Shown here: positions 33,171 to 40,822 of the stretch, one piece after another
How positions within the stretch are numbered: the first letter of the stretch is position 1
Layout of the letters: each line of letters opens with the position of its first letter
Assembly (NCBI GenBank): GCA_964639225.1
Contig: CAZXCK010000005.1
Span: 10,835-74,834, forward strand
DNA length: 64,000 bases
Source of the DNA: CAZXCK01 sp964639225
GTDB lineage: Bacteria > Chloroflexota > Anaerolineae > Aggregatilineales > Phototrophicaceae
Direction: 5' to 3'
Made by a program: the position numbers and the translations under genes
Notes under the pieces: generated by a model
Told to the model about the DNA's origin: nothing
The model's input: the letters and a program-made list of their open reading frames with translations, nothing else
The model's database searches: none

Positions 33171-34256
33171 TCAGCGATACTCGCCGCTGCTGTAGACGTA
33201 GACCTGAATGCCATCCTCTTCGATATCGGGCGAGCTGAGCTGGCCCACGTCTTCGGCGACCCAATGGTAGAGCCAGTGGGCGTCGGTCAGTGACAGGTTG
33301 ACGCAGCCCGAACTGCGCCGGTAGCCGAAGCCGTCGTGCCAGTAAGCGCCGTGAATGGCGCGCCCGCCATCATAGTACATGGTCCAGGGGACTTCTTCCA
33401 GGAAATAGAAGTTGTCGCCGGGGTTGCCCCAACTCATGTTGGTGCGAGGCCGCCGCCAGTAGATGCTGAAGGTGCCCTCTTGGGTGGGGAAGCGCGCTCT
33501 GCCGGTGGAGACCAGCGTAGCGAAGACCGGTGAGTCGCCTTCATAGGCGATGAGCACCTGTTCGTACAGGTCGATGCCGATCCAGCGTTCGGTTTCGACA
33601 TCTTCCGGGCGCTCGACAGGCAGCACCTTGGCGACCTTAGTCTGCTCGACCCACTGATCGGGGCCGATCTGGTACCAACGCCAGCCATCGACTTCCACCT
33701 CATCGAGAATGTCGATGCGCGAATAACGATAATGCAGTCCGTTGGACTCGACCGGGCTGCCACCTGGTTCAAGGCTGGGGTAGAGATTCACCAGCAGCCA
33801 GGCGCTGACATGCTGTGGTTCGACCTGCGGCCAGAAGATGCCGGTGAAATCAGACACGACATAGTTGGTGTCCTCTAGCTGTGCGTTCTGCAGCCAGCGG
33901 CCCGGGCTGGCCTGCACCCAGTCGCCTTCAACGCTCTGCACCGTGATGAAGTTGAAGCCGTCAGGCAGGTGCTCGACGACATTGCCGTTGGGTGCGTCGA
34001 AGATGTCGGCGTCGCCGCTGACGCGCATGTAGCGGCGGTCGTGCATGAGGTCACGGTCTGGCGGAAGCTGGCGGAAACCTGGCCTCTCGCTGTTTTCGAC
34101 ATGCGGCTGTGCCGGTTCCTGGCAACCGCTGGACTGCTGATCGTCACAACGCAGGCTGCTGGCGCGACTGGCAGCGCCAGGCGTGGCTGCCATGAACAGC
34201 AGCAATACCAGGGGAGCGATTAGCAGCAGTGAACGTTGTCTGATGATGTGAGGCAT
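33171..34256 (-). CDS. Secreted L,D-transpeptidase (YkuD domain)
   Basis: Cell-wall crosslinking or anchoring enzyme, 361 aa. The start ATG at 34256 has AGGAG seven bases upstream. A signal peptide occupies residues 1-29 (LLLIAPLVLLLFMAATPGAAS). An SH3-like segment follows (about 78-215: YMRVSGDADIFDAPNG, LPDGFNFITVQSVEGDWVQ). The YkuD catalytic domain is C-terminal (about 222-355), with WIGIDLYEQVLIAYEGDSPVF and then AIHGAYWHDGFGYRRSSGCVNLS. That segment carries the His302 and catalytic Cys318 of the HXX-SGC(V)N motif. The enzyme presumably acts outside the membrane on peptidoglycan or links protein to it. It is next to an SH3b protein on the opposite strand, both facing outward functions. 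The catalytic assignment is strong; its in vivo acceptor is not known. Confidence 0.93.
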   Translation of the reverse strand: MPHIIRQRSLLLIAPLVLLLFMAATPGAASRASSLRCDDQQSSGCQEPAQPHVENSERPGFRQLPPDRDLMHDRRYMRVSGDADIFDAPNGNVVEHLPDGFNFITVQSVEGDWVQASPGRWLQNAQLEDTNYVVSDFTGIFWPQVEPQHVSAWLLVNLYPSLEPGGSPVESNGLHYRYSRIDILDEVEVDGWRWYQIGPDQWVEQTKVAKVLPVERPEDVETERWIGIDLYEQVLIAYEGDSPVFATLVSTGRARFPTQEGTFSIYWRRPRTNMSWGNPGDNFYFLEEVPWTMYYDGGRAIHGAYWHDGFGYRRSSGCVNLSLTDAHWLYHWVAEDVGQLSSPDIEEDGIQVYVYSSGEYR

Positions 34257-34559
34257 GGCAGGCTCCTGAAAGCGTCAACCGGGTGATGAGGGTGCCGGTA
34301 AAGTTGATCTTATTTCAAGCTAACATCGTTCGGGATTATGGGTCAACATGGTGTGCCCTACGCATGACCCACGCCAGGCATATGAGCAGCGGTTGATTGC
34401 CCTATTGTGAATTGGGACTATACTCAACATGGGTGGGGAATGCGATTGTCATCATTTTGGGCAGGAAATTCGTTTTCGGCTTATACTAAAAGACAATGCT
34501 TCCAACCGGGTAATTTACTGGCCGGTGCAACGTTATGGGCATATCGCAGGAGGGGTAAC
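34257..34559. other. Divergent intergenic region between the L,D-transpeptidase and SH3b genes
   Basis: 303 bases holding the promoters of two divergent genes. On the plus strand two TATACT -10-like boxes are seen, at 34419-34424 and 34482-34487. Neither has a convincing -35, so I leave the start undecided. A cluster AGGAGG lies just before the SH3b ATG. No gene is apparent. Confidence 0.4.
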
Positions 34560-35957
34560 ATGAAAAGAAGCGCAAAACCTTTAGTTTTGATCGGTCTGCT
34601 GCTGGTCTTATTATCGGCAATGATTGCGGGCGGTACGGTAGCTGCCGCTGAGGCGGAAGTGGAGCAACGCGCCGACTTTTCGACGCCGGTGCTGGTGGTG
34701 AACACCAGTTTTCTGAATGTGCGCATGGGGCCAGGGGTCCAGTATGATGTGCTGGTTACTGTCGTCGGTGGGACGCAGTTACCGGTGCTGGGTGTGGCTC
34801 GTGATCTGGTATGGTATCAGGTGTCAACCGTCGCTGGCGTTGGCTGGGTGAATTTTGAATATACCATCCCGCGCGGGCAGTTCGGTAATGTGCCGTTCGC
34901 TGAGGCACCGCCCGCCTCGCAGATGACCGGCGCGCTGACTGGTGCCGATGACGCCATCAGCGGCTTTGGCTTCACCAGTGGCCGCGCCTGGGGGGTGTCG
35001 GTAGTGGTGGCGCATCCGGCTCGCACCGGCCCAACCATGAACTCTGGTTCACCGGGCGATGCGCTGGTCGATCTGTCGCGCATTTACGCCATTCAGGAAG
35101 CGGTTACCGCTGAGGGTGGCGTGGTCTGGTATCGCGTCAATGTGCCGGCGTTTGGCAGTGTGTGGGTTGAGGCGACGAAGACCAAAATGCGCCCCTTTGC
35201 CTGTGAACTGTCGGCGGTGCAGTTTCGTACCAGCCTGGCGCCCGTTCTGGGGCCGGATGGCTCCGGTAGTATAGACGGCGAGATGCGTTATCCAGAAGGC
35301 ACCGAAGCCTATCTGCTGGACCATGTGGGTAATCAGTTTAAGGTCGAGATGTCCGATGGCAATATCGGCTGGATTCCGCAGGATGCGGCGCTGGTCCGCG
35401 ATAATGTGTTCTCGGATTACTGTGAGGCCGGTGGACGCGATGCCGTCAGCGATGCTGGCACTGACCAGACATCGCAGCCCAGCCGGGCGGCGGCGCGGGT
35501 TGTAGTTAACACCGCCTTCCTCAATGTCCGCAGCGGACCGGGGGCGCAGTACACAGTCGTCAGTACGCTGCCCGGTGGCACAGAACTGGCGGTTGTGGGT
35601 TTTGCGCCGGATGATGTGTGGTATCTGGTCGAGGGCGCCTTTGGCCGTGGCTGGCTGAACAGCGAGTTCGTGCTGTTCCGGGGCGACGGCTCGGCGGTGC
35701 CGGTTGTTCGCGACGCGGTGGGCGTCATGGCGCGCCCGATGGCACAGATCAGCAACGCGGTGGTGCTGTATGCCGCGCCCAACACGACGATGGGGCAGAT
35801 TGGCGCGCTGTCTGGCCCGCTGGAAGTTCCGATTGTGGGACGCACGACTATCCTCGATTGGGTGCAGGTGAACACCAGCCTGGGCTTTGGCTGGCTGCGC
35901 GCCGACCAGATCAGCATTTCGGGTGATACCTCAATGGTACCGATTATCGGCGGCTAG
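34560..35957 (+). CDS. Secreted multi-SH3b-domain protein
   Basis: A 465-aa exported protein. The ATG at 34560 follows AGGAGGGGTAAC; a longer frame from 34407 has no support. A signal peptide occupies residues 1-30 (LVLIGLLLVLLSAMIAGG then AAA). At least three SH3b-like units follow. Residues 45-102 (VLVVNTSFLNVRMGPGVQYDVL, VGWVNFEY) and about 318-375 (VVNTAFLNVRSGPGAQYTVV, GRGWLNSEF) are clear. Others at about 145-225 and 405-460 are more diverged. SH3b domains in bacterial envelope proteins bind peptidoglycan or related polymers. No catalytic domain is present, so it is probably a structural or wall-binding protein. Confidence 0.88.
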   Translation: MKRSAKPLVLIGLLLVLLSAMIAGGTVAAAEAEVEQRADFSTPVLVVNTSFLNVRMGPGVQYDVLVTVVGGTQLPVLGVARDLVWYQVSTVAGVGWVNFEYTIPRGQFGNVPFAEAPPASQMTGALTGADDAISGFGFTSGRAWGVSVVVAHPARTGPTMNSGSPGDALVDLSRIYAIQEAVTAEGGVVWYRVNVPAFGSVWVEATKTKMRPFACELSAVQFRTSLAPVLGPDGSGSIDGEMRYPEGTEAYLLDHVGNQFKVEMSDGNIGWIPQDAALVRDNVFSDYCEAGGRDAVSDAGTDQTSQPSRAAARVVVNTAFLNVRSGPGAQYTVVSTLPGGTELAVVGFAPDDVWYLVEGAFGRGWLNSEFVLFRGDGSAVPVVRDAVGVMARPMAQISNAVVLYAAPNTTMGQIGALSGPLEVPIVGRTTILDWVQVNTSLGFGWLRADQISISGDTSMVPIIGG

Positions 35958-35983
35958 CTGCTGATGGGATACACGCCTAAGAG

Positions 35984-36018
35984 CAGGGGCGCGCTTCGTA
36001 ACGCGCCCCTGTTTTTTT
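35984..36018 (+). terminator. Rho-independent terminator of the SH3b gene
   Basis: CAGGGGCGCG (35984-35993) pairs perfectly with CGCGCCCCTG (36002-36011) over an eight-base loop and is followed by seven T residues. It lies 26 bp past the stop. Confidence 0.9.
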
Positions 36019-36030
36019 GTTGCCAGTGGT

Positions 36031-36738
36031 TCAGGTGTCCAGACGGAACGGATTGAAGCGTGTCTGGTAGTCGAAAACATCCTCGCCCTCAGCTTTCTTG
36101 AGGATGTCGATCACCTGTAGTGTGACAGGCGTCATGATGACCTCGATGCCGACTTTGAGGATGTAGTTGGTCACGATCAGGGTGACGTACAGGCTGGTTG
36201 GAAAAACGCCCAGCAGCGTGGCGATAGTGAAAAAGGCGAATGTGTCCAGCGCCTGGCCGACGAGTGTACTGCCGATGGTACGGCTCCACACCCAGCGCCC
36301 GGTGGTGGCGATTTTCATTTTCGCCATCACATAGCTGTTGCTGAAGCTGCCCAGCCAGTAAGCCGTCAGGCTGGCGATAACCAGTCCGCTGATGCCGCCC
36401 AGGACGGCGTTATAGGCTTCCTGACCAACGCCGGCGCTCCATTCGGCCTCGCCGGGTAGGATACCGGCCAGCCACACGAAGAAAGCCATGATGGCCGATG
36501 CCATGAAGCCCATCCAGATAACACGCCGCGCGCGCTGGTAGCCGTATACCTCAGTCAGGATGTCGCCGAAGATGTACGAAATCGGAAAGACCAGCGTGCC
36601 GGCGTCGAAGGCCAGCGCCAGCGGTCCCAGGCTGGCGCGCAGGTCGATGATTTTGGCGCTGCTGAGCAGGTTACTCAACAGCAGCACGGTCACGAACAAT
36701 GCCATCACAAAGTCGTAGTAACGATACTGTGTCCGCAT
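36031..36738 (-). CDS. yhhQ: Queuosine-precursor transporter, YhhQ/VUT family
   Basis: Inner-membrane vitamin-uptake protein of 235 aa with about six helices. Family features include an opening like YDFVMALFVTVLLLSNLLSSAKI, a conserved AGTLVFPISYIFGDILTEVYGYQRARRVIW segment, and SLTAYWLGSFSNSYVMAKMK. WSRTIGSTLVGQALDTFAFFTIA and the TxTP-like end follow. The family imports preQ0, preQ1 or related 7-deazaguanines for queuosine synthesis. tgt is encoded 25 kb away at 61354-62463. The gene is single, convergent with the SH3b gene and divergent from the AAA ATPase. Confidence 0.9.
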   Translation of the reverse strand: MRTQYRYYDFVMALFVTVLLLSNLLSSAKIIDLRASLGPLALAFDAGTLVFPISYIFGDILTEVYGYQRARRVIWMGFMASAIMAFFVWLAGILPGEAEWSAGVGQEAYNAVLGGISGLVIASLTAYWLGSFSNSYVMAKMKIATTGRWVWSRTIGSTLVGQALDTFAFFTIATLLGVFPTSLYVTLIVTNYILKVGIEVIMTPVTLQVIDILKKAEGEDVFDYQTRFNPFRLDT

Positions 36739-36883
36739 GTCTGGTGTCTGCTCCCTATTAACCGGATTTGCCCATTATAAAGGTTCGTGCCGGTTTCCCC
36801 AGGTCTGTTTTGGGCGAATGGCACTATTTCAGGTTAAAATGAGGTTGATATCGGACAAATGCAGCCAGTTAAGGTATCCGCTC

Positions 36884-38050
36884 ATGACAATGGAACTCAG
36901 GCGTCCCCGGAAATACCCGATTGATTTTCGCTCTAAAGAAACCGAGTTCGTGATGAACTGCTGGAAGGCTGTCAACTCGTGCTCACTGGTTGGCGTGGGT
37001 AGTGTGGGTAAGTCTAATCTGCTCCAGCATCTGGCGGATACAGATGTCCACCGGCATTACCTGGGCCAGTCCAACGATGCCAATGTGCTGGCGATTATCA
37101 TCGACCCCAGCATGATCGGCCCACTGCCGGAAAGCGGGCCGAACCGGGACGCCGAGCGCTGCTGGGCGGGCTACGAACTGATGATGCACCGGCTCATTAT
37201 GGCGGTCATCTCGCGTAACCTGCTAAAGGCAGATGACATCAGCGAACTGTACGGCTTCTACACTGCGCTCCAGGACGGCAGCAATCCGCTGTATGCCTAT
37301 ATGGGCCTGCGCTATTTTGAGTTCGGCCTGAACCTGATTATCGACCGGCTCAAGACGCGAATCGTGTTTATGTTCGATGAATTCGAGGACATGCTCAAAC
37401 TGCTTCCGGTGAAGTTCTTTCTGACTTTGCGCGGTCTGCGTGATGCCAACCGTACCTACATCACCTACCTGACGTTTACGCGCTCACCGCTGCTGCGCCT
37501 GGTGAACCGGTTTGGTATCTCGCCGCAGGAAATCGAGCCGTTCACCGAATTATTTACTGACAATGTATGGTATGTCGGGCCTTACAATGACAAGGACGCG
37601 CGCCGCATGGCCAGCAACCTGATGTCGCGTACCGAGAAGAACTACCCGCCAGAGGCGCTGGAATTTCTGGTTTGGGCGACTGGTGGTTATGCCGGTCTGC
37701 TGCGCTCGACATTTCATCTGATGGACGAGTTAGGCCAGCTCGATTCGACCAACCGGCTGAATAACGAAATGGTGGCCGAACTGGTCAAGAAGCAGGCCAT
37801 CGAGGATGAGTGCATGCGCATGTGGGATAGTCTGCTGCCCTCAGAGCACGATGTGCTGCGTTCGCTGGCCGGTCTGCAGCGTATTGAACGAGATACCGTT
37901 TTTGACCGCAGTGTCACGCTGCTGGCGTACAAAAAACTGCTGCGCCCAGATCGTGAACGCAATACCCTGACTATCCAGCCGCCGATTTTCCGCCAGTTTA
38001 TCACCACAAACGGGCCTATGTTACAGCAGGCAGGTAACAACAACCGGTGA
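36884..38050 (+). CDS. AAA/STAND-like ATPase of unknown function
   Basis: Predicted P-loop NTPase, about 388 aa. A start at 36884 (ATGACAATGG) is chosen; a frame from 36737 overlaps the yhhQ promoter region. Walker A is GVGSVGKS (residues 37-44); Walker B is RIVFMFDEFED (about 159-169), with Asp and Glu for Mg2+ binding and hydrolysis. LTFTRSPLL and a GGYAGLLRSTF sensor-like segment follow, and a helical C-terminus (about 300-388) resembles a winged helix. There is no signal peptide, so it is cytoplasmic. It overlaps the yigZ GTG start by four bases, so the two are translationally coupled. No nuclease, toxin or membrane partner is adjacent, and I see no basis for naming it a defence protein. 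Confidence 0.82.
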   Translation: MTMELRRPRKYPIDFRSKETEFVMNCWKAVNSCSLVGVGSVGKSNLLQHLADTDVHRHYLGQSNDANVLAIIIDPSMIGPLPESGPNRDAERCWAGYELMMHRLIMAVISRNLLKADDISELYGFYTALQDGSNPLYAYMGLRYFEFGLNLIIDRLKTRIVFMFDEFEDMLKLLPVKFFLTLRGLRDANRTYITYLTFTRSPLLRLVNRFGISPQEIEPFTELFTDNVWYVGPYNDKDARRMASNLMSRTEKNYPPEALEFLVWATGGYAGLLRSTFHLMDELGQLDSTNRLNNEMVAELVKKQAIEDECMRMWDSLLPSEHDVLRSLAGLQRIERDTVFDRSVTLLAYKKLLRPDRERNTLTIQPPIFRQFITTNGPMLQQAGNNNR

Positions 38051-38667
38051 CCGATCCCTACCGCATCCCGGCAGAAGTCCACCGCATCGAGACGGAAGTC
38101 GCCCGTTCGCGGTTTATCGCGACGGTGGCTCCGGTGGGCACAGTTGAAGAAGCCAAAGCGTTCCTGGCGCAGATCCGCGCCGAGATGCCAGACGCCTCGC
38201 ATCATGTCTATGCGTTCCGGGTGGGGCACGGGCAGACCGTGACCGAAGGTATGAGCGATGACGGCGAACCATCGGGTACGTCCGGGCCGCCGGTGCTGGC
38301 GATTCTGCGTGGCAGCGGCCTGGGCGACATCATCGTGGTGGTGACACGCTATTTCGGCGGTACGAAGCTAGGCACAGGCGGACTGGTCCGGGCCTACAGC
38401 GAGGCCACGCACACTGCGCTCAACAGCCTGAAAACCGAGGAAAAAATCGAAAAGAGGTTGCTGGGCATCGACATGCCGTACAGCCTCTATCAGCCGATTA
38501 AGAAGCTGGTCGAGGAGCACAATGGCGTCATCGAGGACGAGACATTCACCGCCGATGTGGCGATTATGGCGATGTTCGCCGTGCCCGATATCGAGCCGTT
38601 TGTGCTGGCGGTCCGCGATGCCTCAGCCGGGCAGGTGGAGCCAATTGTCCTCGATGACGACGATTGA
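38047..38667 (+). CDS. yigZ: YigZ/IMPACT family protein (UPF0029)
   Basis: Small conserved protein of 206 aa. The N-terminal IMPACT domain has SRFIATVAPVGTVEEAKAFLAQIR, then HHVYAFRVG and MSDDGEPSGTSGPPVL, then VVVTRYFGGTKLGTGGLVRAYSEA, the hallmark of the family. A C-terminal ferredoxin-like domain follows (about 125-206). It is thought to bind RNA or the ribosome and to relate to stress, with no proven bacterial enzymatic activity. The GTG start overlaps the ATPase stop (GTGA). Confidence 0.92.
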   Translation: MTDPYRIPAEVHRIETEVARSRFIATVAPVGTVEEAKAFLAQIRAEMPDASHHVYAFRVGHGQTVTEGMSDDGEPSGTSGPPVLAILRGSGLGDIIVVVTRYFGGTKLGTGGLVRAYSEATHTALNSLKTEEKIEKRLLGIDMPYSLYQPIKKLVEEHNGVIEDETFTADVAIMAMFAVPDIEPFVLAVRDASAGQVEPIVLDDDD

Positions 38668-38673
38668 CGGCTG

Positions 38674-40689
38674 TTAATCGCGCTCGTCGCTGAGAATCTG
38701 CGCGATGGCGCTGCGCGCCGCTGTGACGGCGGGATGGCGTGGCGCGATGGCTTCGGCGCGCGCCAGATAAGCGCGGGCGTGGTCGCGCTGGCCAGTCTCG
38801 AACAGATAGCGCCCGGTCAGTGTCAGCAGCGGCACATGGTAGGGGTTAGCTTCGATCCCCTTGTTGAGATAGTCAAAGGCGAGCTGCTGCTCCCCGGATT
38901 CCCACAGGATGCGCCCTAACTGCTCGATGATGTCCGGGTCTTCCGGCATAGCGGCGTTACCGTCCAGCAGGGTCTCCAGTGCCGCGTCGTGGTCTTCGCG
39001 GATGGCATAGGCTTTGCCCAATAGCACATAAAGCTCCGGGAACATGGGCGCGTTTTCCAGCGCTTCTTCCAGGAAGTCGATGTCCGCGCCGCTCAGACGG
39101 ATGTCGCTGTCCACCATCGCCGTTATTTCGCCCAGGTGTTCCTCAAATTCGGGGTCGTCCACCGACAGCATGAGCCGGTCGATGTCGGCCCGTATGTCGT
39201 CGGCCTCGCTCAGTTCGCGGGCGCGTTCGAGCGCGTCGGCGGCTTCGTCTTCGCGCTCATCCAGCAGGCAGGCGACACCCAGATTTACCAGCAGGTCGGC
39301 GCGGTTGGGGTGGGCCTGCGCCGCCTGCTGCAACAGAGCCAGCGCGGGTTCGATGTCCTCGATGTTGAACATGCTGTCGATCACGGTTCTGACGAATTCG
39401 CCGCTGTCATCGGCCTGGATCAGACGCTCGAAGATGGGCCATAATTCAGCTTCAGCGCCAGCGTCGATCAACTGGTTGCACAGCAGTTGCAGCACTTCGA
39501 CGTTGTCCGGCTCGATTTCGAGAGCAGCCTCATAGGCGGCGATGGCTTCCCAGGTGAGCGGGTTGTCGTTGTAGTCGGCGGGGTCGATGAGGACATACTC
39601 GTCGATGACGCGCTCTTCGGCTTCCAGCAGGCCCAGCAGCATGGCGTAGCTGCGATAGATGGCCACGTTGGCTGCGCCCACTTCGATGGCTTCCTGGTAG
39701 GCATCCAGCGCTTCCAGACCGCGACCGCCGCGCCGGTAGATGTCGATCAGCGCCATCCAGACGGCGGTGTTTTCCGGGTTGCGTTCGGTCTCTTCCTCAA
39801 GCAGATCGTAAGCCTGCTGGGTGCTGCCCATCGCGTAGAGAGCACCGCCGATGAAGATGGCCGGGAATGACGTGTCTTTGAAGGTCTCGATGACATCCGG
39901 CACGAGTGATGCGGCGACCTCGGCGACTGGCTCGTAGCCCGGCTGCATGGCGTGAGCGATGGCGTTAGTGACGGTCCACGCGCCAAAGCTGCGGCTGGTG
40001 GCGCGCCCGCTTTCGATCATCTGATGAGCCAGTTGGCGCACGGCTTCTTCCGGCCAGGGGACGCCCCACAGCGCCAGCAGCAGCCGCACCTGCCACTCGG
40101 CCACATCCGCCAGCAGACGGCGCAGCGAGTCGTCGCTGGCGTCGGTTTCGCTGTAGGATGCGACTATCGTCTGTGCCGATTCGAAATCGCCAGCCAGGTC
40201 ACCGGCGATAACGGGCAGTTGGTTGACCAGATCGGCCAGGCTGTTGGCAGTATATGCGTGCTCAAATTCGGTATTGGTGAGGTCGTTCTCAGCGTTGATG
40301 GTCAGCTTCCAGGTCTCACCGTCCTGTTCGATCTGGCCCCACATGGCGGCGTTTTCGTCGAGCTGTTCGAGCTGCCAGTCGTCTACATCGAACTGCGAGT
40401 CGGCGAAGGACCATTGATGACTGGCCGGATCACCCTCGACGCGGGCGAAAAGCCGGTAGACCCGTATATCCTGCCGGCGTTCGAGTAAAAAGGCCAGCAC
40501 AGTGGCGATTCCCAGCGCCATCGCCGGGTTATCGGCGTAGATGAAGGGCCACATACCGATGCGCACCCGGCGGCGCGTGTCCAGGTTGCGGCTGAGTGTG
40601 CCGGCTGTGCCGAAGATGGCGGTTGGTACGCTGCCGCTGCTGCTCTGACGGCCTTCGATGTCGATGAGTTTGCGGGCGATGTCGCTCAT
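38674..40689 (-). CDS. Acidic TPR-repeat protein with unassigned N-terminal region
   Basis: A 671-aa protein rich in Glu and Asp. Residues 1-190 are an unassigned region with a short hydrophobic patch (WPFIYADNPAMALGIATVLAFLL). From about 260 to 660 tetratricopeptide repeats follow: AYDLLEEETERNPENTAVWMALIDIY, AAYEAALEIEPDNVEVLQLLCNQLI, ALALLQQAAQAHPNRADLLVNLGVAC, AFDYLNKGIEANPYHVPLLTLTGRYL. The start ATG has GGAG upstream. There is no signal peptide and no catalytic motif. It is probably a cytoplasmic scaffold. A terminator follows the neighbouring gyrB gene in the gap. Confidence 0.85.
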   Translation of the reverse strand: MSDIARKLIDIEGRQSSSGSVPTAIFGTAGTLSRNLDTRRRVRIGMWPFIYADNPAMALGIATVLAFLLERRQDIRVYRLFARVEGDPASHQWSFADSQFDVDDWQLEQLDENAAMWGQIEQDGETWKLTINAENDLTNTEFEHAYTANSLADLVNQLPVIAGDLAGDFESAQTIVASYSETDASDDSLRRLLADVAEWQVRLLLALWGVPWPEEAVRQLAHQMIESGRATSRSFGAWTVTNAIAHAMQPGYEPVAEVAASLVPDVIETFKDTSFPAIFIGGALYAMGSTQQAYDLLEEETERNPENTAVWMALIDIYRRGGRGLEALDAYQEAIEVGAANVAIYRSYAMLLGLLEAEERVIDEYVLIDPADYNDNPLTWEAIAAYEAALEIEPDNVEVLQLLCNQLIDAGAEAELWPIFERLIQADDSGEFVRTVIDSMFNIEDIEPALALLQQAAQAHPNRADLLVNLGVACLLDEREDEAADALERARELSEADDIRADIDRLMLSVDDPEFEEHLGEITAMVDSDIRLSGADIDFLEEALENAPMFPELYVLLGKAYAIREDHDAALETLLDGNAAMPEDPDIIEQLGRILWESGEQQLAFDYLNKGIEANPYHVPLLTLTGRYLFETGQRDHARAYLARAEAIAPRHPAVTAARSAIAQILSDERD

Positions 40690-40773
40690 GGTCTCTCCGC
40701 TGTGTGTGATGGCTGAAATCTGGTGTGTATGTTAACGCGATTGTCGCCGGCTGAAAAGCCTGACGCGACCCAA

Positions 40774-40799
40774 TAAAAACGCCCCGTCAAACGGGGCGT
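40774..40799 (-). terminator. Rho-independent terminator of gyrB
   Basis: ACGCCCCGT and ACGGGGCGT (40779-40787 with 40791-40799) form a nine-base stem with a three-base loop. On the minus strand it is followed by TTTTTATT. It lies about 25 bp after the gyrB stop. Confidence 0.85.
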
Positions 40800-40822
40800 G
40801 ATTGTGATTGTGTGTTGCCGGC

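Noticed and set aside
36884..38050. The ATPase as a defence or anti-phage protein
   Set aside because: No nuclease, protease, reverse transcriptase or toxin domain or partner is present, and yigZ is a housekeeping gene.
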